Under the pieces are notes generated by a model that worked only from the letters and a program-made list of their open reading frames with translations, had not been told where the DNA came from and ran no database searches. 64,000 nucleotides of DNA from Mycolicibacterium mageritense. GTDB lineage: Bacteria > Actinomycetota > Actinomycetes > Mycobacteriales > Mycobacteriaceae. This document shows, piece by piece, positions 42,311 to 51,936 of this stretch. The first letter of the stretch is position 1; every line of letters starts with the position of its first letter. Position numbers and translations under genes: made by a program. Location of the stretch: the NCBI RefSeq assembly GCF_010727475.1, contig NZ_AP022567.1, positions 496,001 to 560,000 of the forward strand, read 5' to 3'.

Positions 42311-42371
42311 GGGTGGGCTCCTTTGTCGCGAATGGTCGGCTGACTGATCTGACCGCCGCGCCGACCGAAAC

Positions 42372-42962
42372 TCACCGCGCCCCGAGCGCGCGCAGCGAGA
42401 AGTCGACCACCCGGTCCACCGCCCGCTGCCATTCGTCGACGGCGGTCGGCATGATCATCTCCCGCGTCACGACCGCGCCGATCGACGCCGCGTCGCTTTC
42501 GGGCTTGGCAAGCGGAAACGAACCGTCTCGCAGCCCCCGCTGCAGGATCACCGCCAACGACTGCTCACGGTCGACGTGCCAGCGCTGCCGCGCCTCGCGG
42601 TAGCCCGGTGCGGCGCGCACCTCGTCGGAATCGAGCACCATGGCCCGCATACGCAACCGGGGATCCTGCACCAGCTCGAAGATCTGGGCGATCCAGGCCC
42701 GGAGTTGCTCGGCCGGAGTTCCCGAATCTTCCTCGGCGATCCGGTCGAGCCGGTGGGCCAGCGCGTCACCCTCGTCGCGCAGCATCGCCAGGAACAACTC
42801 GTCCTTGGACTCGAAGTGGCGGTAGAACGCCCGCGTCGACAGGCCCGCGCGGGCCAGGACGGCGGCGATGGGCACGGCGCCGGTGTGCGGCTCGGAGAGA
42901 CACCCGTAGGCGGCATCGATGATGCAGTCGCGGTCGCCGTCTGAATCGGGATCCAACTGCAC
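42372..42962 (-). CDS. TetR-family regulator
   Basis: A 196-residue regulator with an N-terminal helix-turn-helix (CIIDAAYGCLSEPHTGAVPIAAVLARAGLSTRAFYRHFESKDELFLAML). The first part is a little shorter than usual; GTG at 42962 gives the compact form, TTG at 42968 is an alternative. It is divergent from the hydrolase-phospholyase pair, 94 bases apart, and probably controls them. Confidence 0.82.
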   Translation of the reverse strand: MQLDPDSDGDRDCIIDAAYGCLSEPHTGAVPIAAVLARAGLSTRAFYRHFESKDELFLAMLRDEGDALAHRLDRIAEEDSGTPAEQLRAWIAQIFELVQDPRLRMRAMVLDSDEVRAAPGYREARQRWHVDREQSLAVILQRGLRDGSFPLAKPESDAASIGAVVTREMIMPTAVDEWQRAVDRVVDFSLRALGAR

Positions 42963-43056
42963 AAACAACGATTCTATTGAGGCCTGCGGCGGACGGGTCG
43001 AAGAGTCCGCGAAAAACGCCGCTGGGTAACGTGAGGCGCGGGGGCGGCCGAGAGGA

Positions 43057-43935
43057 ATGTCCGTGAGCACTGCGAAGTCCGAGCACAGCGAATCGCGCAC
43101 CGTCACATTCCAGGGCGTCGACGACCTGACTCTGGTCGGCGACGAATGGAACGCCGGATCAGCGGAGGCCGCGGCCAGGCCCACGGTGCTGATGCTGCAC
43201 GGCGGCGGGCAGAACCGGTTCTCCTGGAAGAACACCGGGCAGATTCTCGCCGACCAGGGGCTGCACGTTGTCGCGTTGGATTCCCGTGGCCACGGCGACA
43301 GTGACCGCTCCCCCACTGCCAATTACTCGATCGAAGCCCTGTGCGGGGACGTGCTACACGTTCTGCACCAACTGAACCGGCCCGTCGTACTGATCGGCGC
43401 CAGCATGGGTGGGCTGACCGGCATCCTCGCCGCGCGCGACGCCGGGCCGGAACTGGTGACCAAGTTGGTACTCGTCGACGTGGTGCCCCGGTTCGAGAAA
43501 TCCGGCAGTGCCCGCATCCGCGACTTCATGTTCAACCACGTGCACGGTTTCGACTCGCTGGAGCAGGCCGCCGAGGCCGTCGCCGCCTATCTGCCGCACC
43601 GCACCAAACCGCGCAGCCCCGAGGGCTTGAAGAAGAACCTGCGCCACCGCGACGGCCGATGGTACTGGCATTGGGATCCGGCGTTCTTGACCAAACCGGA
43701 AGACGACCCGTTCATCCGGGTGGAGAAGCTCGAACAAGCCGCGATCGACCTCACGATTCCGATCCTGCTGATCCGCGGCAAGCTTTCCGACGTGGTCAGC
43801 GCGGAGGGCGTGCAGGACTTCCTGGAAAAGGTTCCTGCCGCGGAATTCGTCGAGTTGTCCGACGCCGGTCACACCGCGGCCGGGGACGACAATGACGCGT
43901 TCTCCCAAGTCGTCGTCGATTTCGTGACGCGATGA
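43057..43935 (+). CDS. Alpha/beta-hydrolase
   Basis: A 292-residue alpha/beta hydrolase: HGGGQNRFSW oxyanion region, DSRGHGDSDR, nucleophile Ser in GASMGG, acid near RGKLSDVVS, and His in DAGHTAAGDDN. This pattern is like peroxidase/esterase-type hydrolases. ATG at 43057. It overlaps the next gene by 4 bases (ATGA), suggesting that both work on a related metabolite, perhaps a phospholipid head group precursor; that is inference. Confidence 0.85.
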   Translation: MSVSTAKSEHSESRTVTFQGVDDLTLVGDEWNAGSAEAAARPTVLMLHGGGQNRFSWKNTGQILADQGLHVVALDSRGHGDSDRSPTANYSIEALCGDVLHVLHQLNRPVVLIGASMGGLTGILAARDAGPELVTKLVLVDVVPRFEKSGSARIRDFMFNHVHGFDSLEQAAEAVAAYLPHRTKPRSPEGLKKNLRHRDGRWYWHWDPAFLTKPEDDPFIRVEKLEQAAIDLTIPILLIRGKLSDVVSAEGVQDFLEKVPAAEFVELSDAGHTAAGDDNDAFSQVVVDFVTR

Positions 43936-46853
43936 CCACACAGCGCCGCACCGTCGGCTTCAACTTCCTGACCGAACCCGAGCTGCCCGCACCCCAGGTC
44001 AGCGAGCAGCAGGCGGAGGACATCCTGGCCGCCCGGTTCGGATTGATCGCCGATGTCACATCGCTGGGCAGCCAGCAGGACAAGAACTTTCTGGTGCACC
44101 GCAGCGACGAGACCCTCGGCGTGCTCAAGATCGCCAACCCGGCCTTCAACGAAACCGAGTTGGCCGCGCAGGATCTGGCCACCGAGCTGATCGCATCGGC
44201 GGAGCCGGACCTGCGCGTCGCCGTGGCAGTACCCAACAACGCCGGTGAAATACGCACTGCGGTAACTGGTTTGGTGGACGGCACGGCCTATGTTCGGCTG
44301 CTTCGCTACCTTCCGGGCGGCGCCCTGCTGGAATCCGGCTATCTGTCGCCCACGACGGTCGCCGAGCTGGGTGCGCTGGCGGGCCGCGTGAGCCGGGCGC
44401 TGGCCGAGTTCACCCACCCGGGCCTGGACCGGATTCTGCAGTGGGATCTGCGTTACGGCGCCGAGGTGGTCTCCCAGTTGGTCTCCCATGTGGACGCAAC
44501 GCACCGCGACCGATTGCAGGCCGCAGCCGATGCGGCCTGGGCGCGGCTCTCCCCGCTTGCCGACGTGCTGCCGCGACAGGCGGTCCACATGGACCTCACC
44601 GACGCCAACGTCGTGGTGTCTCACACGCCGGGCGGCGCCGTACATCCGGACGGGATAATCGATTTCGGCGATCTCAGCGAAAGCTGGGCGATCGGAGAAC
44701 TCGCTATCACCCTGTCCTCGGTACTGCAGCATCCCGGCGCGGACCCGACATCGGTCCTGCCGGGTGTCCGGGCGTTCCATGCGATCCGGCCGCTCAACCT
44801 CGCCGAAGTGGAGGCGTTGTGGCCGTTGCTGGTTCTGCGAACCGCGGTGTTGATCGTCAGCGGCGCACAGCAGGCCGGCATCGATCCCGACAACACCTAT
44901 ATCACCGAACAGTCCGACGGCGAGTGGCGCATGTTCGAGCAGGCCACCTCGGTTCCGATCGATGTGATGACCGCGCTGATCAAGGCGGAACTGGGGCTGG
45001 CTTCCCCCGCGGCTCCGCCATCGGGCTCGCTGATCAGCGGGATACCCGCCGAGTCGGTGGCGACGCTGGACTTCTCCGCGACGTCAGACGCCCTGGATTC
45101 GGCGTTCACTCCGGGCGGCTGGTTGCGTCCCGCCGCCGAGGACGAATTGGCCAGGGCCGCAATCCATGATGGCGCTCGCCTGGTCGTCACGCAGTTCGGG
45201 CAGCCACGGCTCACCCGCGCGCCCGCGCTGAGCCAGACCGAACCCGAGGTGGTGCCGACCGGCATCAGTCTGTGGCCCGCCGAGCCGGTCGAGCTGCGGG
45301 CGCCGTGGGACGGTGAGGTCGTCGAACGCGTCGCCGATCGGGTGACGTTCCGGGGCGCCGAATTCGAACTGACGTTGACGGGTGTCACGGCCGGTGACGG
45401 CAGCGTGCTAGGGGTCGCCGCGCCCGGACAGTGGACCGAGGTCGCGGTGCGTCCCGTCGGCGCACCCGTCGCGCCGGCGCTCGTCGAGCCATCCTTCGGG
45501 CCGGGATGGCTTGCGGTGAGCCGGGATCCGCGCCCGCTGTTGGGACTGCCCGAGCTGACGTTGCCCACCGCCGACACCGATCTGGTGGCGCGACGCGACC
45601 GGTCGTTCGCGCCGGTGCAGGAGCACTACTACAGCAGACCACCGCGCATCGAGCGCGGCTGGCGGCACTACCTGATGTCGACCAGCGGGCGGTGCTACCT
45701 CGACATGGTCAACAACGTGACCGTGCTCGGGCACGCCCATCCTCGGGTGGCGGCGGCCGCCGCGCGACAGTTGCGCAAGCTCAACACGAATTCTCGGTTC
45801 AACTACGCAGCGGTCGTCGAGTTCAGCGAACGGCTGGCAGCCCTGCTGCCCGAGCCGCTGGACACGGTGTTCCTGGTGAACTCCGGCTCGGAGGCCAGCG
45901 ACCTGGCGTTGCGACTCGCGATCGCGGCCGCGGGGCGCCCGGATGTGGTGGCGATGCGCGAGGCGTACCACGGTTGGACGTACGGCACCGACGCTGTGTC
46001 GACGTCTACCGCCGACAATCCGAATGCGTTGAGCACCAGGCCCGATTGGGTGCACACGGTGGAATCACCGAACAGCTTCCGCGGCAAGTACCGTGGCCCC
46101 GATGCCAAGCGGTACACCGGCGAGGCTGTCGATCAGATCGAGCAGTTGATCGCCGCCGGGCGCGCGCCGGCCGCCTTCATCTGCGAGACCGTGTACGGCA
46201 ATGCCGGCGGCATGGCGCTGCCCGACGGGTATCTCGACCAGGTCTACGCCGCGGTGCGCGGCGGTGGCGGATACGCGGTGGCCGACGAGGTCCAGGTCGG
46301 CTACGGCCGGCTCGGTGACTGGTTCTGGGGCTTCCAGCAGCAGGGCGTGGTGCCCGACATCGTGTCGATGGCGAAGTCGACGGGCAACGGCTATCCGCTC
46401 GGTGCCGTCGTCACGAGCCGCGCGATCGCCGACGCCTTCCGGAGTCAGGGCTACTTCTTCTCGTCGACCGGCGGCAGCCCGCTGTCCTGCGCGATCGGCA
46501 TGACCGTGTTGGACGTCCTGCAGGAGGAAAGGTTGCAGGAGAACGCGGTTCGAGTCGGCGGGCACCTGAAGTCACGGCTTGAGGCGCTGGCCGCCAAGCA
46601 TCGGCTCATCGGTACCGTGCACGGCGTGGGCCTCTACCTCGGTGTCGAGATGGTGCGCGATCCGCAGACCCTGGAACCGGCGACCGAGGAAACCGCGCTG
46701 ATCTGCGACCGGATGCTCGAGCTCGGCGTGATCATCCAGCCCACCGGCGATCACCAGAACATCCTGAAGACCAAGCCCCCGTTGTGCATTGACGTCGAGA
46801 GTGCTGATTTCTACGTCGACGCGCTCGACCGGGTGCTCACCGAAGGCTGGTAG
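43932..46853 (+). CDS. Kinase-PLP phospholyase fusion (ethanolamine-phosphate / hydroxylysine type)
   Basis: A 973-residue three-part protein. Residues 1-330 are an aminoglycoside-phosphotransferase-like kinase with HMDLTDAN at 219-226 and IIDFGD at 242-247. Residues about 400-545 look like a short beta-rich module of the biotinyl/M23-like kind. Residues 565-973 are a class III aminotransferase with PLP lysine Lys815 (SMAKSTGNGYPLG). The pairing of an amino-alcohol kinase with a class III PLP enzyme is what is expected for phosphorylation followed by ammoniophospholyase cleavage of ethanolamine or hydroxylysine. Exact substrate not known. Confidence 0.82.
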   Translation: MTTQRRTVGFNFLTEPELPAPQVSEQQAEDILAARFGLIADVTSLGSQQDKNFLVHRSDETLGVLKIANPAFNETELAAQDLATELIASAEPDLRVAVAVPNNAGEIRTAVTGLVDGTAYVRLLRYLPGGALLESGYLSPTTVAELGALAGRVSRALAEFTHPGLDRILQWDLRYGAEVVSQLVSHVDATHRDRLQAAADAAWARLSPLADVLPRQAVHMDLTDANVVVSHTPGGAVHPDGIIDFGDLSESWAIGELAITLSSVLQHPGADPTSVLPGVRAFHAIRPLNLAEVEALWPLLVLRTAVLIVSGAQQAGIDPDNTYITEQSDGEWRMFEQATSVPIDVMTALIKAELGLASPAAPPSGSLISGIPAESVATLDFSATSDALDSAFTPGGWLRPAAEDELARAAIHDGARLVVTQFGQPRLTRAPALSQTEPEVVPTGISLWPAEPVELRAPWDGEVVERVADRVTFRGAEFELTLTGVTAGDGSVLGVAAPGQWTEVAVRPVGAPVAPALVEPSFGPGWLAVSRDPRPLLGLPELTLPTADTDLVARRDRSFAPVQEHYYSRPPRIERGWRHYLMSTSGRCYLDMVNNVTVLGHAHPRVAAAAARQLRKLNTNSRFNYAAVVEFSERLAALLPEPLDTVFLVNSGSEASDLALRLAIAAAGRPDVVAMREAYHGWTYGTDAVSTSTADNPNALSTRPDWVHTVESPNSFRGKYRGPDAKRYTGEAVDQIEQLIAAGRAPAAFICETVYGNAGGMALPDGYLDQVYAAVRGGGGYAVADEVQVGYGRLGDWFWGFQQQGVVPDIVSMAKSTGNGYPLGAVVTSRAIADAFRSQGYFFSSTGGSPLSCAIGMTVLDVLQEERLQENAVRVGGHLKSRLEALAAKHRLIGTVHGVGLYLGVEMVRDPQTLEPATEETALICDRMLELGVIIQPTGDHQNILKTKPPLCIDVESADFYVDALDRVLTEGW

Positions 46854-46872
46854 GCAGAAGCAGCTACGAGCG

Positions 46873-47472
46873 CTACAACCCCAACTCCGAGGCGAAGTAG
46901 GCCCGCGCAATGTGTTTCGCCTCGTCGGCGGGAACGGCGCGCACGACCTTCTGCGCACCAAGGCCGTCGATCATGGTCAGCAGCCGGCGAGCGGCCACCG
47001 CGTCGTCGACGACCCTTAATTCGCCACTCTCCCTGCCCGCCTTCACAATTGCGGTGAGGAAGGCCAGCCACTCGTCGGTCAGGGCGTTGGCTTCTGCAGC
47101 CAGGAGCGGGTTGCGCCGGCCGAGGCTCCACGCGTCGAGCCACAACGCGCTCGCGTCGTCGGTGGAATCGTCTAGCAGATAGTCGACGAGCCCATCGAGC
47201 TTGTCTGGCGCCGTGGCGATCTCGGCGACGCGCGCCACAGCTCCGTCGAGATCCGCGCGGGCAGCGCCGCGGAAAACATCGACCACGAGCTGCTCGGCCG
47301 ACGAGAAGTAATGGCTCACCAGCCCGGCCGTGACACCCATGTCAGATGCGACGCGCCGCAGCGTCACCGCGCCGAGACCGTCGGCAACGCTGATCTCGAC
47401 GCCACGGGCGAGCAGCTCCTCACGGCGCTCCGCAGGCAGCTTCCGCTTGGCATCACGCGTCTCAACCGACAA
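46873..47472 (-). CDS. TetR-family regulator (BetI-like)
   Basis: A 199-residue TetR protein with an N-terminal helix-turn-helix (REELLARGVEISVADGLGAVTLRRVASDMGVTAGLVSHYFSSAEQLVVDVF) and a BetI/PsrA-type C-terminus. The printed start is TTG 47472. Divergent from the NCS1 permease; TATTGAA direct repeats in the intergenic region may be its operator. Likely senses a nitrogenous compound taken up by the permease, inferred from position. Confidence 0.82.
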   Translation of the reverse strand: MSVETRDAKRKLPAERREELLARGVEISVADGLGAVTLRRVASDMGVTAGLVSHYFSSAEQLVVDVFRGAARADLDGAVARVAEIATAPDKLDGLVDYLLDDSTDDASALWLDAWSLGRRNPLLAAEANALTDEWLAFLTAIVKAGRESGELRVVDDAVAARRLLTMIDGLGAQKVVRAVPADEAKHIARAYFASELGL

Positions 47473-47558
47473 CTCAGCGCTCCCCTCTTGACGAATCCTG
47501 CGGGCTATTGAAGACTACATCAACACTATTGAACCTCCTCTCAACAAGCGGGTGCGCC

Positions 47559-48509
47559 ATGACAACCACAGACCCCGCAGGCGCGATCGAAGTCGCCGGT
47601 GTCGAATACCTGCCGGAAGAGGCGCGGGACTCCCGCCCCCGCAACCTCGGCGCGGTGTTCCTCGGAGCCAACCTGACCTGGACGAATGTGGTGTTCGGCG
47701 CCTTCGCCGTGGTCTTCGGGCTGAGCTTCTGGCAGACCGTGACGTCCATGGCCGTCGGGATCGCCATCGGCATCCTCGTGGTCCTGCCCACCGCGGTGAT
47801 CGGACCACGCACCGGCACCAACATGACGGTATCCAGCGGCGCGTTCTTCGGTATCCGGGGCCGGTTCATCGGTTCCGGGATCGCACTGGCCATCGCGCTG
47901 GGCTTCGCAGCCGTCACGGTGTGGACAAGCGGCGACGCGATCGTCGCCGCCGCGCATCGCATGCTCGCGACCCCCGAGAACGACGTCGCTCGCGCGCTCG
48001 GTTACGCGGCCGTCGCCGTGCTCATGGTGACCATTGCGCTGTACGGACACGCGACCATCGTCGCGATGCAGAAAATTGTGGTTCCCGTGGTCGGCGCACT
48101 GCTGGTCCTCGGCGTGCCCGCGTTCGCGGACACCTTCCAGACCGCCTCCACCACAAGCGAATACGCGCTTGGCGGGTTCTGGCCCACCTGGACCTTGTCA
48201 GCAGTGCTGTTCGCGGCCGCGCCGATCTCCTACGGCCCCACCATCGGTGACTACACGCGGCGCATCTCGGCCCGCCGCTACACCGACCGCAGCATCTGCA
48301 CCGCGCTCGCGTTCGGGATGTTCGTCGGCGTGCTGCTGCCGAGCCTGTTCGGCGCCTTCACGGCGATGTCGATCACCGATCCCACCGATTCCTATCTGAA
48401 CGATCTCGTCGCCGCGGCGCCGGCGTGGTACGTCATCCCGATCGTCGTCATCTCGCTGCTCGGCGGTCTCAGCCAGGGAGTGCTGTGCATCTACGCCAGC
48501 GGTCTCTAG
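47559..48509 (+). pseudogene. NCS1-family cytosine/purine permease, truncated by the mobile element
   Basis: The first 316 residues of a nucleobase:cation symporter-1 permease, which is normally around 450-500 residues with 12 helices. The N-terminal EARDSRPRNLGAVFLGANLTWTNVVFGAF and APISYGPTIGDYTRRIS are clear family marks. The frame stops at CIYASGL within helix 8 or 9, exactly where recombinase genes begin; no 3' half is found in the rest of the window. ATG at 47559. Presumed non-functional because of the insertion. Confidence 0.82.
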
Positions 48510-48513
48510 CCAT

Positions 48514-50091
48514 TTGACTGTTGTTGTTGCATTCGATCCGCGAGTTACCTCGGCGGCTGTCTTACCGCGGGCATATGGTGCGGCCGTGGCGGCAGAGACG
48601 CGGTGGCAGGTCTTTTGGTGTGATCCCAAGGCGGAGTGGGACGGCCTCCAGTTCGATCCGCTCCTGGCCGGGTTGCCGTCGATAGCCGAAGTCGCACATC
48701 GTAACGGCAATCGCGCTGGTCAGCCGTTCCTGTTGCGTTCGGACGGGGCGTACGCAACGGAGGTCAATGCGTTCTTCGCGTCGGTTCGAATGCGCGGTGT
48801 CACCGAAGGAACCCGCCGCAAGTACGCGCTCGGATTGGCGACTTGGCTCGGGTTTCTGGATTTGGTGAGCTGTTGCTGGGCGGATGCGACTGCTGACCAC
48901 GTCGACACGTTCAAGTTCTGGCGGATGAGCGATGAGAAGAATCCCCGCAGGGTTGCCGGCGGCACGGTCCGGTCTGGATTGGTGGCGATCAGCGCATTCT
49001 ATGAATGGGCCGAGAGCCGTTACCACGTCGAGAATCCGGTGGAGCGGATCTCGGTTCGCGTCGGTCCGGACCAGCCACCGGTCGATGCGTATCGCGCCGC
49101 GCCTCGGACGGGACGCGACCGCGACGTGAAGTGGCTCGATCCTGGCGGGTACGCCCGATGGCGGGACGTCGGTTTACGAGGACTGGATCTGTCCGGGCGG
49201 GAAGCCCGATCGTGGCGAGGCCATTGCCCGCAACGTGACTGCAGCTTTGTCGACGGCCTTTACGGAACGGGTCTGCGGTTGACCGAATGGGCCAGCCTGT
49301 TGCAGATCGAGTTGCCGTACGACGATCCCAGCCGCGGGTTCATGACCGCACAGTTGGCAGCCGCGTGCGCGAAAGGCGGTGTGCGCCGCAAGTACTGGAT
49401 GCCGCGGCCGGTGTTGAGCGCCGCGCTGGCCTACGGCGAGGGTGAGCGTGCCGCAGCGGTCCGCAGGGCGCAAGCCGCCGGGCGGTACGAACGGGTAGCC
49501 GACAGAAAGATTCTGCAGCGACAACTTGGTGGTCGGCGGGTCCAGCTGCGCGATATGCAGGGCCAACTGTCATCGGTCTCCCTAGACGTCCTCGATCCGC
49601 GAGCGAGGCTCCGCATCTTCCGAGAGTCCAAGTCAGGACTCGAACCGGTAGCATTATGGCTCAACGAGGACGGCATACCGCGAGCGCCGCATGGCTGGCA
49701 GCACACGTTCGTCGCGGCGAACAAGCGCGTGACCCGTGCGAGTCTGATCGGATTGGCAGCTACCGCGCACATGCTGCGGCATTCCTTTGCGTTGCGGTGG
49801 TTTTCGGTGGGCCGCCTGTTGTACGAGAAGCGCTTCGCACACCTCAACGCAGAGGAGATGCGCGATTTTCGCGCACAGTTCGGCGACACCTGGTACTTCG
49901 TTATGACCCTGTTGGGACACCGGAGTGTGGCGACCACCATGAACGTCTATCTGGAACCGTTCCGGGATCTCGACGTCGAATTGCTGATCGAGCATGCGCA
50001 CGGCGCGGCGATGCAGGGCCTGTTGGCGGAGATGTTCGCCACGCACCCCCTGGTAACCACGGACCCACTGGCGTCCGGGTCGCAATCGTGA
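48514..50091 (+). CDS. Tyrosine recombinase/integrase 1
   Basis: A 525-residue site-specific recombinase with every catalytic position visible: Arg255 (YGTGLRLTEW), His419 and Arg422 (AHMLRHSFAL), His469 (LLGHRS) and Tyr479 (TTMNVYLEPF). A SAM-like core-binding domain precedes it (residues 85-180). TTG at 48514 is the first start; GTG at 48586 would remove 24 residues. This is probably the active recombinase of the element. Confidence 0.88.
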   Translation: MTVVVAFDPRVTSAAVLPRAYGAAVAAETRWQVFWCDPKAEWDGLQFDPLLAGLPSIAEVAHRNGNRAGQPFLLRSDGAYATEVNAFFASVRMRGVTEGTRRKYALGLATWLGFLDLVSCCWADATADHVDTFKFWRMSDEKNPRRVAGGTVRSGLVAISAFYEWAESRYHVENPVERISVRVGPDQPPVDAYRAAPRTGRDRDVKWLDPGGYARWRDVGLRGLDLSGREARSWRGHCPQRDCSFVDGLYGTGLRLTEWASLLQIELPYDDPSRGFMTAQLAAACAKGGVRRKYWMPRPVLSAALAYGEGERAAAVRRAQAAGRYERVADRKILQRQLGGRRVQLRDMQGQLSSVSLDVLDPRARLRIFRESKSGLEPVALWLNEDGIPRAPHGWQHTFVAANKRVTRASLIGLAATAHMLRHSFALRWFSVGRLLYEKRFAHLNAEEMRDFRAQFGDTWYFVMTLLGHRSVATTMNVYLEPFRDLDVELLIEHAHGAAMQGLLAEMFATHPLVTTDPLASGSQS

Positions 50092-51920
50092 GCAGTGGAC
50101 GTCGCGCCGCATTGCCCCCGATGGCGTATCGATTACCGGCGCGCTTCGATGACCGCGGCGACCATCCGTTGCGGCTCACCGTGTTCCCCGAGCACGGCAG
50201 GTCTGCGGTCGAATTCGATTTCGCGGCGCTACCGGTCTCGGATGTGATGCGGCGTTGGTTCCTGGAACGATTTGCGTTGGCGACCGGTCCCAGTGGTTCC
50301 TACCGGACGGAACGCTCGGCGCGGTCGCTGATGAGCGCTGTGCGGTCATTCGCCGCCTACCTTGGGTCGTTGGATCACCCGCCGGACGCCCCGAACGGAC
50401 TGCGCGGCGCGCATTGGGACGGATGGGTGCTCACCTTATCGCCGGGAACACGAAAGTCGTTCTACGGGGCGATGCGGACCCTCTCGCGAGGATGCGAGGA
50501 CATTCCCGGAGAGTTCTTCGCGCGGGCCGCACGCACACGGGCTCCAGAGCGATCCGTAAAGCTCCCGAGCTACACACCGGACGAGTTCAAGCGCATCACC
50601 GCGGTGGCGAAATCGGACGTGCGAGAGGCAGTTCAGCGTGTCCGTCGAGGCCGTGCGCTACTGGTCGAGTGGCGCGCCGGGGACGTCGACCGCACCGACG
50701 ATCCCCACCGATGGGAGCACGGCGCCCTCCTGGATCACATCGATCGGCACGATCAGATACCGCGGTATCCGAGCGGGAGAAATGTCAAACGGGTAGCGCA
50801 GCACGGCGGAAGCGCCGTCCTCTTTGGGCAGCTCTACCCGACGGTGTGGGACGTGTCGGCGGCTGCGGTGCTGCTGGTATGCCTGACGGGCCACAATCTG
50901 TCGCCGGTGCTCAGTCTGCCCGCCGAGGCGCACCGACCAGACGGCGATAGCGGTGGCACGAAGACCGCCCTGGTGGACATGCTCAAGCCACGCCGCGGCC
51001 GAAACCGGGCACACATGAATGTCGCGCTTACCGACGTCGGCGGTCAGGCGGACGGCCGCACCGACGTGTCCTCCGCGTTCGGCGTATATGAACTTGTGCG
51101 CGAACTTACGGCACCCGTGAGAGCGCGCTCGGGAAGCGAGCTGCTGTTCGGATACTTGGGCATCAAGCAGGGACTGGCATTTCGGCCGGAGTTGCGCGAA
51201 ACAGCGGTGAGCAGGTGGGCACGATCCCAACAAGTAGTTGCCGATGCACCCAGCACTAGCGATGGCGAGGCCGGCGTGTTGTCGATCGATACTCGCAGGT
51301 TGCGGATGACGTGGCTGCAGGTGCATGAACGACCGGTCGCACACACCGAGCAGACTCTCGCCAACGACTATCTCGCCCGTAACCGCGGCAACCTTGCCGA
51401 GTATCAGAAAGTGGTCGCGGACACCTTGGAGGAACAGGTCACCACGGCCCGCGAGCAGGTGCACATGAGGACCATCACCATCGAGCAGGCCGATCGCGCC
51501 GCGAGGGAACCCGAGGTGGTCGCCGCCGAGGTCGACTTGGCGCCAACGGTTCTGACCGACCTGATTGCCGGCAGTCTGGACACCGTCTTGGGTGGCTGCA
51601 CCGACTTCCGTGGCGGACCCCACGCCGCGCCCGGTCAGCCATGTGCCGCGTCGTTTCTGATGTGCCTGTCCTGCCCATGCGCGCGAGCCACCCCGGCACA
51701 CCTACCGGTCATCGTCGCGGTGCACGACCGCCTGCACGACAAGGCCAACGAGATGACGCCGCTGCAGTGGGCACAGCGATTCGCAGGTCCCGTCGCGCAG
51801 CTGACAGACATCATGCACCGGTATCCCACCATCGCCGTCGACGACGCCAGAGCGCACATCGGCCCGGAACAGCAAGACCTCGTCGAGCGGTTCCTCAGCC
51901 GGTCGCTGGACGTGCAATGA
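50088..51920 (+). CDS. Recombinase 2, degenerate tyrosine recombinase with zinc-like Cys cluster
   Basis: A 610-residue protein, about the length of Tn554 TnpB. It has an N-terminal core-binding-like region and a fold resembling the catalytic domain (AAAVLLVCLTGHNLSPVLSL), but the first catalytic Arg is Asn, and the usual H-x-x-R reads LRMTWLQVHERPVAHT. A Cys cluster CTDFRGG..PCAASFLMCLSCPC near residue 500-530 may bind zinc. It probably assists recombination rather than cutting. GTG at 50088 overlaps the first gene by 4 bases. Confidence 0.75.
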   Translation: MSSGRRAALPPMAYRLPARFDDRGDHPLRLTVFPEHGRSAVEFDFAALPVSDVMRRWFLERFALATGPSGSYRTERSARSLMSAVRSFAAYLGSLDHPPDAPNGLRGAHWDGWVLTLSPGTRKSFYGAMRTLSRGCEDIPGEFFARAARTRAPERSVKLPSYTPDEFKRITAVAKSDVREAVQRVRRGRALLVEWRAGDVDRTDDPHRWEHGALLDHIDRHDQIPRYPSGRNVKRVAQHGGSAVLFGQLYPTVWDVSAAAVLLVCLTGHNLSPVLSLPAEAHRPDGDSGGTKTALVDMLKPRRGRNRAHMNVALTDVGGQADGRTDVSSAFGVYELVRELTAPVRARSGSELLFGYLGIKQGLAFRPELRETAVSRWARSQQVVADAPSTSDGEAGVLSIDTRRLRMTWLQVHERPVAHTEQTLANDYLARNRGNLAEYQKVVADTLEEQVTTAREQVHMRTITIEQADRAAREPEVVAAEVDLAPTVLTDLIAGSLDTVLGGCTDFRGGPHAAPGQPCAASFLMCLSCPCARATPAHLPVIVAVHDRLHDKANEMTPLQWAQRFAGPVAQLTDIMHRYPTIAVDDARAHIGPEQQDLVERFLSRSLDVQ

Positions 51921-51936
51921 AGACATCGGAGGTTCA

